From Falsirhodobacter xinxiangensis (lineage in GTDB: Bacteria > Pseudomonadota > Alphaproteobacteria > Rhodobacterales > Rhodobacteraceae): a stretch of DNA of 64,000 nucleotides. Made by a program: the position numbers and the translations under genes. The stretch covers positions 62,001-126,000 of the forward strand of contig NZ_SMYN01000009.1 in assembly GCF_004959935.1 (NCBI RefSeq). The letters are read 5' to 3'. Of the stretch, positions 1-9,886 are shown piece by piece. The notes beneath the pieces are model-generated. The model was given only the letters and a program-made list of their open reading frames with translations. It made no database searches and was not told the origin of the DNA. Position 1 is the stretch's first letter. Each line of letters begins with the position of its first letter.

Positions 1-1
1 C

Positions 2-985
2 CAGCGCGTCCTGAACGACGAGCTGAACCACCGGGTCAAGAACATCCTCGCCGTCATCAAATCGGTGATCGGCCAGCCGGTCGAACAGGGCCGCACGCTG
101 GAATCCTACGTCTCGGCACTCAAGGGCCGCATTCAGGCGCTGTCCTTCGCCCATGATCAGGTGATGCGCGGCGATGGCGGCGGCTCGCTGCAAGGGCTGC
201 TGCAAGCCGAACTCTCCCCCTATGCCGGAAGCGCCCGCCTGCATCTGGACGGCCCCGAGGCGCTTCTGGACAGCCGCGGCTTTTCCGTCATGGCGCAGGT
301 CCTGCACGAGATGGCAACCAACGCCGCCAAATACGGCGCCCTCTCGCGCGCGGGGGCCCAGCTTTCCGTCACATGGGGCCCGACACCCGAAGGCGACTGC
401 CGCCTCGCATGGCGCGAAAGCGGTGGCCCCCCGGTCGTGCCACCCTCGCGATCGGGCTTCGGCTCGTTGCTGCTGGAACGCTCGCTGCCTTTCGATCTTG
501 GCGGCTCCAGCCGCATCGACTACCTCCCCAGCGGGGTCGAGGCGGATTTCATCCTGCCCGCCCGCCACGTCCGGTTCGACTCCGGCCCCACCCCTCTCGC
601 GGAGAAGACCGTGACGACCGATACCAAACGCCTGCCGGAGACCGCGCATCTGCTGCTTCTGGAAGATCAGCTTCTCATCGCGATGGATGTGGAGGCGATG
701 CTTCAGGAATCCGGCTTCACGCGCATTTCGCTGGCCCGCAACGTCGAACAGGCGCTGGCCATCATCGACCAAGGCGTGGAACTCGCGATGCTGGACGTGA
801 ACCTCGGGCGCGAAACCTCGGTTCCGGTGGCCGAAGAACTGCACCGCCGCGGCATCCCCTTCGTTTTCGCCACCGGCTATGACGAACGCTCGGCCCTGCC
901 CGAAGGGCTGCGCCACGTCCCGGTGGTCCGCAAACCCTACGAGGTGGAGAACCTGCTCGAAGCCCTGGCCCGCGCCTACGGCTGA
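2..985 (+). CDS. Hybrid sensor histidine kinase (HWE/HisKA_2 type) with C-terminal receiver domain, 5' partial
   Basis: The reading frame is open from base 2, so the start lies outside the window. The first visible residues form an H-box (ELNHRVKNILA) typical of HWE/HisKA_2 kinases, with the phospho-accepting His. An ATPase domain follows, with an N-box-like segment (HEMATNAAKYGAL) and a G-rich end (GFGSLLLERS). After a linker near base 610 comes a receiver domain whose phosphorylatable Asp is in AMLDVNLG and whose switch Lys is in VVRKPYE. Any sensory domain lies upstream. Fused kinase-receiver proteins of this type often act in light, stress or general-stress signalling in alphaproteobacteria, but the input here is unknown. 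A GTG at base 610 lies within the linker, but the frame is continuous and I read one protein. Confidence 0.88.
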   Translation, partial: QRVLNDELNHRVKNILAVIKSVIGQPVEQGRTLESYVSALKGRIQALSFAHDQVMRGDGGGSLQGLLQAELSPYAGSARLHLDGPEALLDSRGFSVMAQVLHEMATNAAKYGALSRAGAQLSVTWGPTPEGDCRLAWRESGGPPVVPPSRSGFGSLLLERSLPFDLGGSSRIDYLPSGVEADFILPARHVRFDSGPTPLAEKTVTTDTKRLPETAHLLLLEDQLLIAMDVEAMLQESGFTRISLARNVEQALAIIDQGVELAMLDVNLGRETSVPVAEELHRRGIPFVFATGYDERSALPEGLRHVPVVRKPYEVENLLEALARAYG

Positions 986-990
986 AACGA

Positions 991-1018
991 AAAAGGGCGC
1001 CCAACAGGGCGCCCTTTT
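991..1018. terminator. Bidirectional rho-independent terminator between the kinase gene and acpP
   Basis: A perfect 12-bp stem (991-1002 with 1007-1018) has a 4-nt loop. The arms begin with A4 and end with T4, so the hairpin carries a U-tract in either direction. It sits between two convergent stop codons at 985 and 1038. Confidence 0.85.
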
Positions 1019-1037
1019 CCTTAGAAGGCAGGAAAGC

Positions 1038-1271
1038 TCAGGCGGCTTCGGTGATGAATTTCACCGCATCGCCGAAGGTCTGGATGGTTTCCGCAGCGTC
1101 GTCCGGGATCTCGATGCCGAACTCTTCTTCGAAAGCCATCACCAGCTCGACGGTGTCGAGGCTGTCCGCGCCCAGATCGTCGATGAACGAGGCATTCTCG
1201 GTCACCTTTTCTTCTTCGACGCCCAGATGCTCGACGACGATCTTCTTCACGCGATCAGCGATGTCGCTCAT
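1038..1271 (-). CDS. acpP: Acyl carrier protein
   Basis: A 77-aa acidic protein of the usual ACP length. It carries the [18 protein letters not shown] signature, and Ser37 is the 4'-phosphopantetheine attachment site. ACP carries growing acyl chains through type II fatty acid synthesis in the cytoplasm. It lies downstream of fabG on the same strand with a 169-base gap, which suggests its own promoter as is common for this highly expressed gene. Transcription ends at the shared hairpin at 991-1018. Confidence 0.98.
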   Translation of the reverse strand: MSDIADRVKKIVVEHLGVEEEKVTENASFIDDLGADSLDTVELVMAFEEEFGIEIPDDAAETIQTFGDAVKFITEAA

Positions 1272-1440
1272 GTCACTTCCTCATTCGTTGCGGGAGCGGT
1301 CCCGTCATTTTGTCACTTGCCCCGGAAGGGCGATTGTCCCGACTTTCGTGACGGGTTGCCCCGGTGGCATTGCGGCCCCCGTGGTCTTGAAGCGCGCTAT
1401 AGCAAGGGTATGATGCCAAGGCAAACCCTTTCAAGGCCCA

Positions 1441-2178
1441 TCAGACCATCGTCATGCCGCCATTGACATGCAGGGTCGATCCGGTGACGTAACCGCCCTC
1501 GTCGCTGGCAAGATAAAGCACCGCCGCCGCGATGTCGCGCACTTCGCCCATACGGCCCGCGGGGATCTTCACCAGCAGCCGCTCGCGCTGTTCGTCGTTC
1601 AGCTTGTCGGTCATGGCGGTCGCGATGAAGCCGGGCGCGATGCAGTTGACGGTCACGCCGCGCGTCGCAACCTCGGCCGCCAGGCTTTTCGACATGCCCA
1701 CGATCCCGGCCTTCGCGGCGGCATAGTTCGCCTGCCCCGGATTGCCCCCGGTCCCCACGATGGACGAGATGTTGACGATCCGCCCCCAGCGGGTCTTCAT
1801 CATCCCGCGCAGCACCCCGCGCGACAGCCGGAAGGTCGAGGTCAGGTTCACGTCGATCACCTGCTCCCAGTCCTCGTCCGACATCCGCATCATCAGCCCG
1901 TCGCGCGTGATCCCGGCATTGTTCACCAGAATGTCCACCGACCCCATCGCGGCGATGGCCTGCTTGGGCAACTCCTCGACCGCCGCGGCATCCGAAAGAT
2001 TGCAGGGCAGCACGAAAGCACGAGCGCCCAACTCCGCCGCCAGCGTCTCCAGCGGTTCGATCCGCGTTCCCGAAAGCCCCACCGTCGCGCCGGCACCGTG
2101 CAGCACGCGCGCAATCTCGGCACCGATGCCACCCGACGCGCCGGTGATAAGCGCGGTCTTTCCCGTCAGATCGAACAT
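1441..2178 (-). CDS. fabG: 3-oxoacyl-[acyl-carrier-protein] reductase
   Basis: A 245-aa classical short-chain dehydrogenase that reduces 3-oxoacyl-ACP with NADPH in fatty acid elongation. The N-terminal cofactor motif is GASGGIG (residues 13-19), NNAG lies at 86-89, and the catalytic residues are Ser139, Tyr152 and Lys156 in NYAAAKAG. Length and motifs are standard for FabG. It is flanked by acpP downstream and, beyond a small opposite-strand gene, fabD upstream, matching the usual fabD-fabG-acpP order. Confidence 0.97.
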   Translation of the reverse strand: MFDLTGKTALITGASGGIGAEIARVLHGAGATVGLSGTRIEPLETLAAELGARAFVLPCNLSDAAAVEELPKQAIAAMGSVDILVNNAGITRDGLMMRMSDEDWEQVIDVNLTSTFRLSRGVLRGMMKTRWGRIVNISSIVGTGGNPGQANYAAAKAGIVGMSKSLAAEVATRGVTVNCIAPGFIATAMTDKLNDEQRERLLVKIPAGRMGEVRDIAAAVLYLASDEGGYVTGSTLHVNGGMTMV

Positions 2179-2242
2179 GTCCGTCTCCTGTCCTCATTGT
2201 TGGCGGCGCACATAGCAGCATGCGGGCCGCCCCGCCAAGTCG

Positions 2243-2258
2243 GAATGAAGTCTCATTC
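2243..2258. promoter_or_regulatory. Short inverted repeat in the fabG/small-ORF intergenic region
   Basis: GAATGA and TCATTC (2243-2248 and 2253-2258) form a 6-bp inverted repeat with a 4-base spacer. It lies between the divergent starts of fabG and the small membrane protein, so it could be an operator. No regulator can be named and a chance repeat is possible. Confidence 0.2.
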
Positions 2259-2361
2259 ATGCCACAGTCTTGATCACGATGAGGGGACAGGAACCAAACG
2301 AGGCAACTCGTGGTTGCGTAACAGGAATTTTAACCCCACAATGGGTTTGTGGAGGAACATC

Positions 2362-2592
2362 ATGCCCGCGATACTTATCGGATTGCTCAGCGCTATCTGC
2401 GCCAGCCTGCTGGCTGCGCTGTCCGGCCATGGCGTCGCCATGGTTTTCCTAGCCTATGTGCTGGGCGGCACAGCAGGTCTTCTGCTTGCCGCTTGGCGTC
2501 AAGTCATCGCATCGGACTGCCATGAGGCTCGCGCCAACAAGGTGAACAAACCCTTTATTGTCGAAAAAGACAAGTCTGTCGGACCCCTCTAA
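2362..2592 (+). CDS. Small two-helix membrane protein, function unknown
   Basis: A 76-aa protein that begins at the ATG at 2362, preceded by GGAGG at 2351-2355. An upstream in-frame ATG at 2341 has no good ribosome site. Two hydrophobic helices cover about residues 2-22 and 27-45, with a Gly-rich turn (LGGTAG), followed by a charged, Lys-rich cytoplasmic tail. Small proteins of this shape occur in Rhodobacterales, but I know of no assigned role. It is transcribed against its neighbours, between fabG and fabD on the opposite strand. Confidence 0.7.
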   Translation: MPAILIGLLSAICASLLAALSGHGVAMVFLAYVLGGTAGLLLAAWRQVIASDCHEARANKVNKPFIVEKDKSVGPL

Positions 2593-2648
2593 CGCTCAAA
2601 GTTTAATCGTTAGCCTTGGTTTCGGCGGATTTCCGCCACGACGGGTCC

Positions 2649-2670
2649 GCCGCCCCCGCAAAGGGGCGGC
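2649..2670. terminator. GC-rich hairpin between convergent genes
   Basis: An 8-bp stem (2649-2656 with 2663-2670) with a 6-base loop is followed by A5 on the plus strand. A second short hairpin lies at 2624-2637. Both are between the small ORF stop and the fabD stop, so a terminator role fits. The U-tract is not in the ideal place for either strand. Confidence 0.4.
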
Positions 2671-2677
2671 AAAAAGG

Positions 2678-3616
2678 TCAGCCAAGAGCCTCCACGGCCC
2701 CTTTCACATCCTCCGGACTGCCAACCGCGCGGGTCGCCGAATCCTTTGCGATCCGCCGGATCATCCCCGACAGCGCCTTTCCGGCGCCAATTTCCCAGAA
2801 CTCGGTCACCCCAGCCTGCTCCATCCACAGGACCGACTCGCGCCACCGGACCGAGCCTGTCACCTGCGCCACCAAAAGCGCGCGAATGCGGTCCGGCCCG
2901 CTCACCGCTTCGGCGCGCACGTTGACGACCACCGGCACCTTGGGCGCCGAGATTTCCACCGCCGACAGCGCTTCGGACATGATCGCAGCAGCGGGCTGCA
3001 TCAACGAACAGTGGAACGGCGCGGACACCGGCAGCAGAATCGCCCGCTTCGCACCACGCGCCTTCGCAATCTCCAGCGCGCGTTCGACAGCGCCCTTGTG
3101 GCCCGAAACCACGACCTGCCCCGGATCGTTGTCGTTCGCCGCCTGGCAAACCTCGCCCTGCGCCGCCTCGGCCGCAACCGCAGTCGCCGCCTCGAAATCC
3201 AGCCCCAGCAATGCGGCCATCGCCCCGATACCAACCGGCACCGCCTCCTGCATCGCCGTCCCGCGCACGCGCAGCAGCCGTGCCGTGTCCGCCAGCCCCA
3301 GCGAGCCTGCCGCACACAGCGCCGAATACTCGCCCAAGCTATGCCCCGCGACGAAGCTTGCCGCCTCGATCCCCACGCCCTCGGCCTCCAACGCGCGCAG
3401 GGCCGCGATCGAGGTCGCCATCAGCGCCGGCTGCGCATTCCGCGTCAGCGTCAGATCCTCGATGCTGCCCTCCCAGATCAGCGCCGACAGCTTTTCGGAC
3501 AGCGCGTCGTCCACCTCGTCGAACACGGCCTTCGCCGCCGGATAGGCTTCCGCAAGGGCGCGGCCCATGCCGATGGTCTGGGCGCCCTGCCCGGGAAATA
3601 CGAATGCGCGGCTCAT
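2678..3616 (-). CDS. fabD: Malonyl-CoA:ACP transacylase
   Basis: A 312-aa protein that transfers the malonyl group from CoA to ACP to start fatty acid chain extension. The N-terminus has the PGQGAQ motif (residues 8-13), and the nucleophile is Ser93 in GHSLGEYSAL. The start at 3616 gives the standard N-terminus MSRAFVFPGQ; the frame stays open upstream, but that extension does not look like FabD. It lies upstream of fabG and acpP in the same direction, separated by a plus-strand gene. Confidence 0.97.
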   Translation of the reverse strand: MSRAFVFPGQGAQTIGMGRALAEAYPAAKAVFDEVDDALSEKLSALIWEGSIEDLTLTRNAQPALMATSIAALRALEAEGVGIEAASFVAGHSLGEYSALCAAGSLGLADTARLLRVRGTAMQEAVPVGIGAMAALLGLDFEAATAVAAEAAQGEVCQAANDNDPGQVVVSGHKGAVERALEIAKARGAKRAILLPVSAPFHCSLMQPAAAIMSEALSAVEISAPKVPVVVNVRAEAVSGPDRIRALLVAQVTGSVRWRESVLWMEQAGVTEFWEIGAGKALSGMIRRIAKDSATRAVGSPEDVKGAVEALG

Positions 3617-3768
3617 ATCTGCTCCTTTATGCTTTCTTCGGGGATACCGCGCGTTGAACGCCCGCGCAACATGACGCCCCCGCAGCCTGCACAACCGATG
3701 TGCGCGCGCGGGGGAATGCAAGCCGGCCGCCAGCCGCTATTCTTGCGCCAAATCCCCCGGAGCCACCC

Positions 3769-4920
3769 ATGCTTAGAAACACCACCCGGAGCTATGGCAG
3801 CGTCGCGCGCATCCTGCACTGGCTGACCGCCCTGCTGATCCTGACCGAGATCCCGCTCGGCCTCCTCGCTAATCGCTGGATCACGGACATCGACCGCAAG
3901 GTGCAACTGTTCTCGCTGCACAAGACGCTGGGCGTCGCGATCTTCGCGGTCGCCCTGCTGCGCATCCTCTGGGCGCTTGGCCAGCCGCGCCCGGCATCGC
4001 TGCACCCCGAACGCCGCTTTGAAACCCTGCTGGCGGAAACGGTGCACTGGGTGCTCTATGTGGCGCTGGTGATGGTGCCGCTGACCGGCTGGGTGCAGCA
4101 CGCCGCGACCGAAGGCTTTTCGCAGATCCTCTGGCCGCTGTCGCAGGGGCTGCCCTTCATCCCCAAATCCGAAAGCCTCGCGACCGTCATGGGCCTTGCG
4201 CACCAGACCTTCGCGTGGATGCTGGTCGGCTCTTTGGTCCTGCATATCGCAGGTGCTGTGAAACACGCGGTCATCGACCGGGACGAGACCCTGTCGCGGA
4301 TGGTGCGGGGCGAACCTGCCGGGCCGGGCCATCACGGCCACCGCACCGCGCCCGCCGCCGCCGCGTTCGTCATCTATGCCGCCGGCGCCGGGATCGCCTT
4401 TGCGATGGTCCCACCCACTGAAGCGCCCGCCCAAAGGCTGGAAGCCGTCGCCTCCGACTGGCACGTCACCGAGGGCACGCTGGGCTTCACCGTCCGCCAG
4501 ATGGGAACCGAGGTGCAAGGCAGCTTCGCAGACTGGACCGCCTCAATCGCCTTCGACGAGGCAACGGGCACCGGCAACGTGAACGTCACCATCGCCATGC
4601 CCAGCGTCACACTGGGCACGGTCAGCGAACAGGCCAAAGGTGCGGACTTCTTCGACGTCGCCAATCACGCCACGGCGACCTTCAAAGCGGATATCGAACC
4701 ACAGGGCGACGCGTTCATCGCCAAGGGAACGCTGAACCTGCGCGGTGCAGAAGCGCCCGTGGCGATGCCCTTCACGCTGACCATCGAAAATGGCACAGCC
4801 ACGATGCAGGGCAGCGTTACGCTGGACCGCCGCGACTATGCCATCGGCCAAAGCTACGGCGATGAGGCGACGGTCGGCTTCCCGGTCGAGGTGCAGGCAA
4901 ACCTTACCGCAAAACGCTAA
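3769..4920 (+). CDS. Cytochrome b561-YceI fusion protein
   Basis: A 383-aa protein in two parts. Residues 1 to about 185 form a four-helix cytochrome b561 domain, with likely heme-ligand His in ILHWL, SLHKT, ETVHW and LAHQT. After one more hydrophobic segment (about residues 200-216), residues of about 225-383 form a periplasmic YceI-like lipocalin domain with the typical DFFDVANHATATF stretch. B561 proteins pass electrons between quinone and soluble partners. YceI domains bind long isoprenoid lipids. The fusion suggests a membrane redox unit that holds a quinone-like ligand, which is an inference. It stands alone between convergent and divergent neighbours. Confidence 0.88.
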   Translation: MLRNTTRSYGSVARILHWLTALLILTEIPLGLLANRWITDIDRKVQLFSLHKTLGVAIFAVALLRILWALGQPRPASLHPERRFETLLAETVHWVLYVALVMVPLTGWVQHAATEGFSQILWPLSQGLPFIPKSESLATVMGLAHQTFAWMLVGSLVLHIAGAVKHAVIDRDETLSRMVRGEPAGPGHHGHRTAPAAAAFVIYAAGAGIAFAMVPPTEAPAQRLEAVASDWHVTEGTLGFTVRQMGTEVQGSFADWTASIAFDEATGTGNVNVTIAMPSVTLGTVSEQAKGADFFDVANHATATFKADIEPQGDAFIAKGTLNLRGAEAPVAMPFTLTIENGTATMQGSVTLDRRDYAIGQSYGDEATVGFPVEVQANLTAKR

Positions 4921-4923
4921 GAC

Positions 4924-4979
4924 CGCGGGGCAAGACCCCGCGATCCAACGGAAAAGGCCGCCCGGAGGGGGCGGCCTTT
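4924..4979. terminator. Tandem hairpins, terminator between the b561-YceI gene and glnA
   Basis: A first hairpin (CGCGGGG with CCCCGCG, 4924-4942) is followed by a stronger one with an 11-bp stem (4953-4963 with 4969-4979) and a 5-base loop. The second has A3 and T3 at the arm ends, so it can serve both convergent genes. Confidence 0.75.
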
Positions 4980-4986
4980 GCTGCGA

Positions 4987-6396
4987 TCAGCAGCTGTAAT
5001 ACATCTGATACTCGATCGGGTGCGGCGTATGCTCGTAGGCATAGACCTCTTCCCATTTCAGCGCCATGTAGCCGTCCAGCTGGTCCTTGGTGAACACATC
5101 GCCAGCCAGCAGGAACTCGTGGTCCTTCTCCAGCTCCTCCAGCGCCTCGCGAAGCGAACCACAGACGGTCGGGATCGCGGCCAGTTCTTCCGGCGGCAGA
5201 TCGTAGAGGTCCTTGTCCGAAGCCGGGCCCGGATCGATCTTGTTCTTGATCCCGTCGAGGCCCGCCATCAGCAATGCTGCGAAAGCCAGATAGGGGTTGG
5301 CCGAGGGATCGGGGAAGCGGGCTTCCACACGTTTCGCTTTGGGCGATTCCGTCCACGGAATACGGACGCAGCCCGAACGGTTGCGTGCCGAATACGCGCG
5401 CAGAACCGGCGCTTCGAAGCCCGGGATCAGACGCTTGTAGCTGTTCGTCGACGGGTTGGTGATCGCGTTCAGCGCTTTCGCGTGCTTCAGGATACCACCG
5501 ATGAAATACAGCGCCTCTTGCGAGAGGTCGGCGTATTTGTCGCCAGCGAACAGCGGCTTGCCGTCTTTCCAGATCGACATGTTCACGTGCATGCCCGTGC
5601 CGTTGTCGCCTTTGATCGGCTTCGGCATGAACGTCACGGTCTTGCCATAGGCATGGGCGACGTTGTGGATGACGTATTTGTATTTCTGGATGTTGTCGGC
5701 TTGCTCGGTCAGGCCACCGAAGATCATGCCCAGCTCGTGCTGGCAGGATGCGACTTCGTGGTGGTGCTTGTCGACCTTGATGCCCATGCGTTTCATGGTG
5801 GACAGCATCTCGCCGCGCAGGTCTTGCGCGTCGTCGATCGGGTTGACCGGGAAGTAACCGCCCTTGACGCCCGGACGGTGGCCCGAGTTGCCGCCTTCAT
5901 AGACGGTGTCGGTGTTCCATGCCGCGTCGATCGCGTCCACCTGGAACGAAACCTTGTTCATCGAGACGGAGTAACGCACGTCGTCGAAGATGAAGAATTC
6001 GGCTTCGGGACCGCAGTAGAACGCGTCGCCGATCCCCGAGGACTTCAGGTAAGCCTCGGCCTTTTCGGCCGTGCCACGCGGGTCGCGCGAATAGGCTTCG
6101 CCCGTGTCCGGCTCGACGACGTTACAGTGAACGCACATCGTCTTTTCGGCATAGAAGGGGTCGATGTAGACCGAGCTCGGGTCGAGAATCAGTTTCATGT
6201 CCGACTGGTCGATCGACTTCCAGCCCGCAATGGACGAGCCGTCGAACATGAAGCCTTCCTCGAAGAAGTCCTCGTCGACCAGATCTGCGACCAGCGTCAC
6301 GTGCTGCAGCTTGCCCTTGGGGTCGGTGAAGCGGATATCGACGTATTCGACTTCCTCGTCCTTCATCAGCTTCAGGGCGTCCTGAACCTTGCTCAT
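4987..6396 (-). CDS. glnA: Glutamine synthetase, type I
   Basis: A 469-aa enzyme that makes glutamine from glutamate, ammonia and ATP; it acts as a dodecamer. The beta-grasp N-terminus ([10 protein letters not shown]) is followed by the catalytic domain, with [10 protein letters not shown], the ATP-site region [14 protein letters not shown], and the adenylylation Tyr398 in the [10 protein letters not shown] segment. It is therefore the GSI-beta type, controlled by GlnE adenylylation. It lies 32 bases downstream of glnB, the classic glnBA order, and its expression is usually tuned to nitrogen through PII/NtrC. Confidence 0.98.
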   Translation of the reverse strand: MSKVQDALKLMKDEEVEYVDIRFTDPKGKLQHVTLVADLVDEDFFEEGFMFDGSSIAGWKSIDQSDMKLILDPSSVYIDPFYAEKTMCVHCNVVEPDTGEAYSRDPRGTAEKAEAYLKSSGIGDAFYCGPEAEFFIFDDVRYSVSMNKVSFQVDAIDAAWNTDTVYEGGNSGHRPGVKGGYFPVNPIDDAQDLRGEMLSTMKRMGIKVDKHHHEVASCQHELGMIFGGLTEQADNIQKYKYVIHNVAHAYGKTVTFMPKPIKGDNGTGMHVNMSIWKDGKPLFAGDKYADLSQEALYFIGGILKHAKALNAITNPSTNSYKRLIPGFEAPVLRAYSARNRSGCVRIPWTESPKAKRVEARFPDPSANPYLAFAALLMAGLDGIKNKIDPGPASDKDLYDLPPEELAAIPTVCGSLREALEELEKDHEFLLAGDVFTKDQLDGYMALKWEEVYAYEHTPHPIEYQMYYSC

Positions 6397-6428
6397 CAGG
6401 ATGAACTCCTTCCTTTAATCAGTAGAAA

Positions 6429-6788
<360 letters not shown>

Positions 6789-6923
6789 TCACATGCCACT
6801 GACCATTTCTCATGCGGCGCTACAATCGGACATGAAGAAACCATCCGGGCCAAGGCGGGAAAGCGCAAAGTGACGCACAAAAATTCAGCACATCGCCCGC
6901 ATTCGCAGCATCTTGAGAAGATT

Positions 6924-8336
6924 TTGCCATCCGAAGGCGTCCCAATCCTCACTTCTGCCCAAATCAAAGGCATGGAGGAGCACGCATTCGCCGCCGGCAT
7001 GACAACCGCAGGGCAGATGATGGAAGACGCAGGACAGGCGGTCGTCGATGCGATCCTGTCCCAGTGGCCCGACCTGCGGGACGATCCCCCGCGCACGCTC
7101 GTTCTCTGCGGTCCGGGCAACAACGGTGGCGACGGATATGTCATCGCGCGCCTCCTCCTCGATCTTGGCTGGCCGGTCGAAGTCTTCGCCTATGCGGACA
7201 GCCGCACCGACGAAGCCCAGGCGATGCGCCGCAGGTGGGAGGCGCGCGACCCTGTGGCATCCCAGCTTGCGCCGCAGACGGACCTGATGATCGACGCGCT
7301 GTTCGGCATCGGCCGCCCCCGCCCGATCTCGGCCATCGTCCCGCGCGCCAGATACCGGGTCGCGGTGGATGGGCCGACCGGAATCGACCTCGACACGGGC
7401 CTGCGGACCGAGCCTGCCTTCGATGCCGACCTAACGGTGACGTTCCACGCGGCCAAGCCCGGCCATTTCCTTGGCGCGGGCCCGGCGGCGACCGGGCGAC
7501 TTCGCATCGCGGACCTCGGCCTTGCCCCCGCGTCCGATCTGCACCTCGCCGCGCCGGATATCCGACTGCTGCAGAAGGGCGACGGTCACAAATACGATCA
7601 CGGCCATGCCATCATCCTCGGCGGCCCGCCCGGTCGCGGCGGTGCGGCGCGGCTGTCCGCCCGGGCTGCGCTTCGGATCGGCGCGGGGCTGGTCACGCTT
7701 GTCGCCCCGCCCGAGGCGCAGGCCGAGAACGCCGCCCGACTGGACGCCATCATGCTGCGCACCGACCCTTTGGCCGATCTGCTGACGGACAAGCGCATCA
7801 CTGGTATCTGCCTCGGCCCCGGCATGGGCATCGACCGCGCAAGGGATGCCATCCCCGCCATCCTCGCGGCGGGCCGTCCCACCGTCCTCGATGCCGACGC
7901 CCTGACTGCGCTCGGCACGAACCCGGACCTGCACCCGCGCTGCATCCTGACACCGCATCAGGGCGAATTCGCGCGGATGTTTCCCGACCTTGCCGCCGCG
8001 ATGACCCGCACCTCCAAGGTCGATGCCGTCCGCGAAGCCGCCGGGCGGGCCGGATGCACGATCCTCCTGAAAGGCCACGACACCGTCATCGCCGAACCAT
8101 CCGGACGCGCCGCGATCGTGGACGGGCGCGGCGCGGGCTGGCTTGCGACCGCCGGATCGGGCGACGTGCTGGCGGGGATGATCGCCGGGCTTCTGGCCCG
8201 CGGCGCCACCCCCTTCGCCGCCGCGACCACCGCCGCCTGCCTCCACGTCGAGGCCGCCCGCAGCTTCGGCCCCGGCCTGATCGCCGAAGACATTCCCGAA
8301 GAATTGCCGAAGGTGCTGCGCGCACTGCTTCCGTGA
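6924..8336 (+). CDS. nnr: Bifunctional NAD(P)H-hydrate repair enzyme (epimerase and dehydratase)
   Basis: About 470 aa with two fused domains. The N-terminal epimerase (YjeF_N) has ILTSAQIKGMEEHAF and GPGNNGGDGYVIARLL (about 64-79). The C-terminal ADP/ATP-dependent dehydratase has the ribokinase-like ATAGSGDVLAGMIAGLL motif. Together they convert damaged NAD(P)HX back to NAD(P)H. No ATG fits the expected N-terminus, so I chose the TTG at 6924, preceded by GAGAAG. An ATG at 6972 would cut into the first helix. It diverges from glnB; this gene pair is common in Rhodobacterales. Confidence 0.9.
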   Translation: MPSEGVPILTSAQIKGMEEHAFAAGMTTAGQMMEDAGQAVVDAILSQWPDLRDDPPRTLVLCGPGNNGGDGYVIARLLLDLGWPVEVFAYADSRTDEAQAMRRRWEARDPVASQLAPQTDLMIDALFGIGRPRPISAIVPRARYRVAVDGPTGIDLDTGLRTEPAFDADLTVTFHAAKPGHFLGAGPAATGRLRIADLGLAPASDLHLAAPDIRLLQKGDGHKYDHGHAIILGGPPGRGGAARLSARAALRIGAGLVTLVAPPEAQAENAARLDAIMLRTDPLADLLTDKRITGICLGPGMGIDRARDAIPAILAAGRPTVLDADALTALGTNPDLHPRCILTPHQGEFARMFPDLAAAMTRTSKVDAVREAAGRAGCTILLKGHDTVIAEPSGRAAIVDGRGAGWLATAGSGDVLAGMIAGLLARGATPFAAATTAACLHVEAARSFGPGLIAEDIPEELPKVLRALLP

Positions 8337-8413
8337 CGCTTTTCCTCTCGCATCCCTCAAAGGCGTTTGCTAGAAGGCCCCCCAATTGCGTGCCCTGCGG
8401 GGTTCGCGGGAAT

Positions 8414-8498
8414 GCGGGTGTGGCGAAATTGGTAGACGCACCAGATTTAGGTTCTGGCGCCGCAAGGCGTGGGGGTTCAAGTCCCTCCACCCGCACCA
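8414..8498 (+). tRNA. tRNA-Leu (anticodon UAG)
   Basis: A full cloverleaf can be drawn. The acceptor stem is GCGGGTG with CACCCGC, the D-arm contains TTGGTAGA, and the anticodon stem CCAGA/TCTGG encloses TAG at 8448-8450. A long variable arm (GCCGCAAGGC) is typical of class II tRNAs, and the T-arm contains GGTTCAAGTCC. The discriminator is A and CCA is encoded at 8496-8498. It lies 77 bases after nnr and 21 bases before tig. Confidence 0.96.
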
Positions 8499-8519
8499 AA
8501 GGTTGAAAAAGGACGATAC

Positions 8520-9854
8520 ATGCAGGTCACCGAGACGCTGAACGAAGGTCTGAAACGCAGCTACACGATCACCGTTCCGGCGGCCGAACTGGACGCCAAG
8601 GTGCACGAAAAGCTGCTCGAAGCGCAGCCGGACGTGGAAATCAAGGGCTTCCGCAAGGGCAAGGTCCCGATGGCCATGCTGAAAAAGCAGTTCGGCCCCC
8701 GCGTTCTGGGTGACGCGATGCAGGACGCCGTCGACGGCGCCATGCGCGAGCATTTCGAAAAGACCGGCGACCGCCCCGCCCTCCAGCCCGACGTGAAAAT
8801 GGTCGGCGGCGAGGAGTGGAAAGAGGGCCAGGACGTCGTGGTCGAAATGTCCTACGAAGCCCTGCCGGAAATCCCGGAACTCGACACCTCCTCGGTCGCG
8901 CTGGAGCGTCTGGTCGTGAAGGCTGACGACGCTTCGGTCGACGAGGCGCTGAAGAACCTCGCATCCACCGCGCAGGTCTTCGAAGACCGTCGCAAGGGAT
9001 CGAAAGCCAAGGACGGCGATCAGATCACGATCGACTTCAAAGGCTCGGTCGATGGCGAGCTGTTCGAGGGCGGCACCGCCGAAGACTACCCGCTGGTTCT
9101 GGGTTCAGGTTCCTTCATCCCCGGTTTCGAAGACCAGCTGGTCGGCGCCAAGGTCGATGACGAAGTCGAAGTGAAGGTGACCTTCCCCGCCGAATACGGC
9201 GCAAAGCACCTTGCTGGCAAGGAAGCGTCGTTCGCCTGCACCGTCAAAGCCGTCAAAGCCCCGAAAGAGGCCGAGATCGACGACGAGCTGGCCAAGAAAT
9301 ACGGCGCCGAAGACCTCGCCGCGCTGAAGGGCCAGATCTCCGAGCGTCTGGAGGCCGAATACAAAGGCGCCTCGCGCGCGATCCTGAAACGCGCCCTGCT
9401 GGACCAGCTTGACGGCCTCGTGTCGTTCGAACTGCCCTCGAAACTGGTCGAGGCCGAAGCCGCGCAGATCGCGCACCAGCTGTGGCACGAAGAAAACCCG
9501 GACGTCCATGACCACAACCACGGTCATGTCGAACCGACGGACGAGCACAAGTCGCTGGCCGAACGCCGCGTCCGTCTGGGCCTGCTGCTGGCCGAAATCG
9601 GCCGCAAGGCAGACGTGCAGGTGACCGATCAGGAAATGACGCAAGCCGTCCTGACCCAAGCCCGCCAATACCCGGGGCAAGAGCGTCAGTTCTTCGAATT
9701 CGTGCAGAAGAACCCGCAGATGCAACAGCAACTGCGCGCCCCGATCTTCGAAGACAAGGTCGTCGACCACATCGTCGCCGGTGCCAAGGTCACCGACAAG
9801 GAAGTGTCGAAGGACGATCTGCAGAAGTCCATCGAAGCTCTGGACGAACTCTGA
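8520..9854 (+). CDS. tig: Trigger factor
   Basis: A 444-aa ribosome-associated chaperone and prolyl isomerase. The N-terminal ribosome-binding loop carries [17 protein letters not shown] (about 41-57). The FKBP-like PPIase domain follows ([10 protein letters not shown] to FACTVKAV, about 160-245), then the long helical C-terminal chaperone arm. The arm holds a His-rich insertion ([16 protein letters not shown], about 327-342). The start at 8520 has AAGGA just upstream. A terminator at 9861-9886 follows directly. Confidence 0.97.
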   Translation: MQVTETLNEGLKRSYTITVPAAELDAKVHEKLLEAQPDVEIKGFRKGKVPMAMLKKQFGPRVLGDAMQDAVDGAMREHFEKTGDRPALQPDVKMVGGEEWKEGQDVVVEMSYEALPEIPELDTSSVALERLVVKADDASVDEALKNLASTAQVFEDRRKGSKAKDGDQITIDFKGSVDGELFEGGTAEDYPLVLGSGSFIPGFEDQLVGAKVDDEVEVKVTFPAEYGAKHLAGKEASFACTVKAVKAPKEAEIDDELAKKYGAEDLAALKGQISERLEAEYKGASRAILKRALLDQLDGLVSFELPSKLVEAEAAQIAHQLWHEENPDVHDHNHGHVEPTDEHKSLAERRVRLGLLLAEIGRKADVQVTDQEMTQAVLTQARQYPGQERQFFEFVQKNPQMQQQLRAPIFEDKVVDHIVAGAKVTDKEVSKDDLQKSIEALDEL

Positions 9855-9860
9855 AACTGA

Positions 9861-9886
9861 AAGGCCGCCCCTCGGGGCGGCCTTTT
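9861..9886. terminator. Rho-independent terminator after tig
   Basis: A 10-bp stem (9861-9870 with 9875-9884) has a CTCG loop and is followed by T residues. It also borders the stop codon of the convergent FAD-dehydrogenase gene at 9886. Confidence 0.85.

Noticed and set aside
610-985. Receiver domain as a separate gene starting at GTG 610
   Set aside because: The frame is continuous with the kinase, and hybrid proteins of this kind are common.
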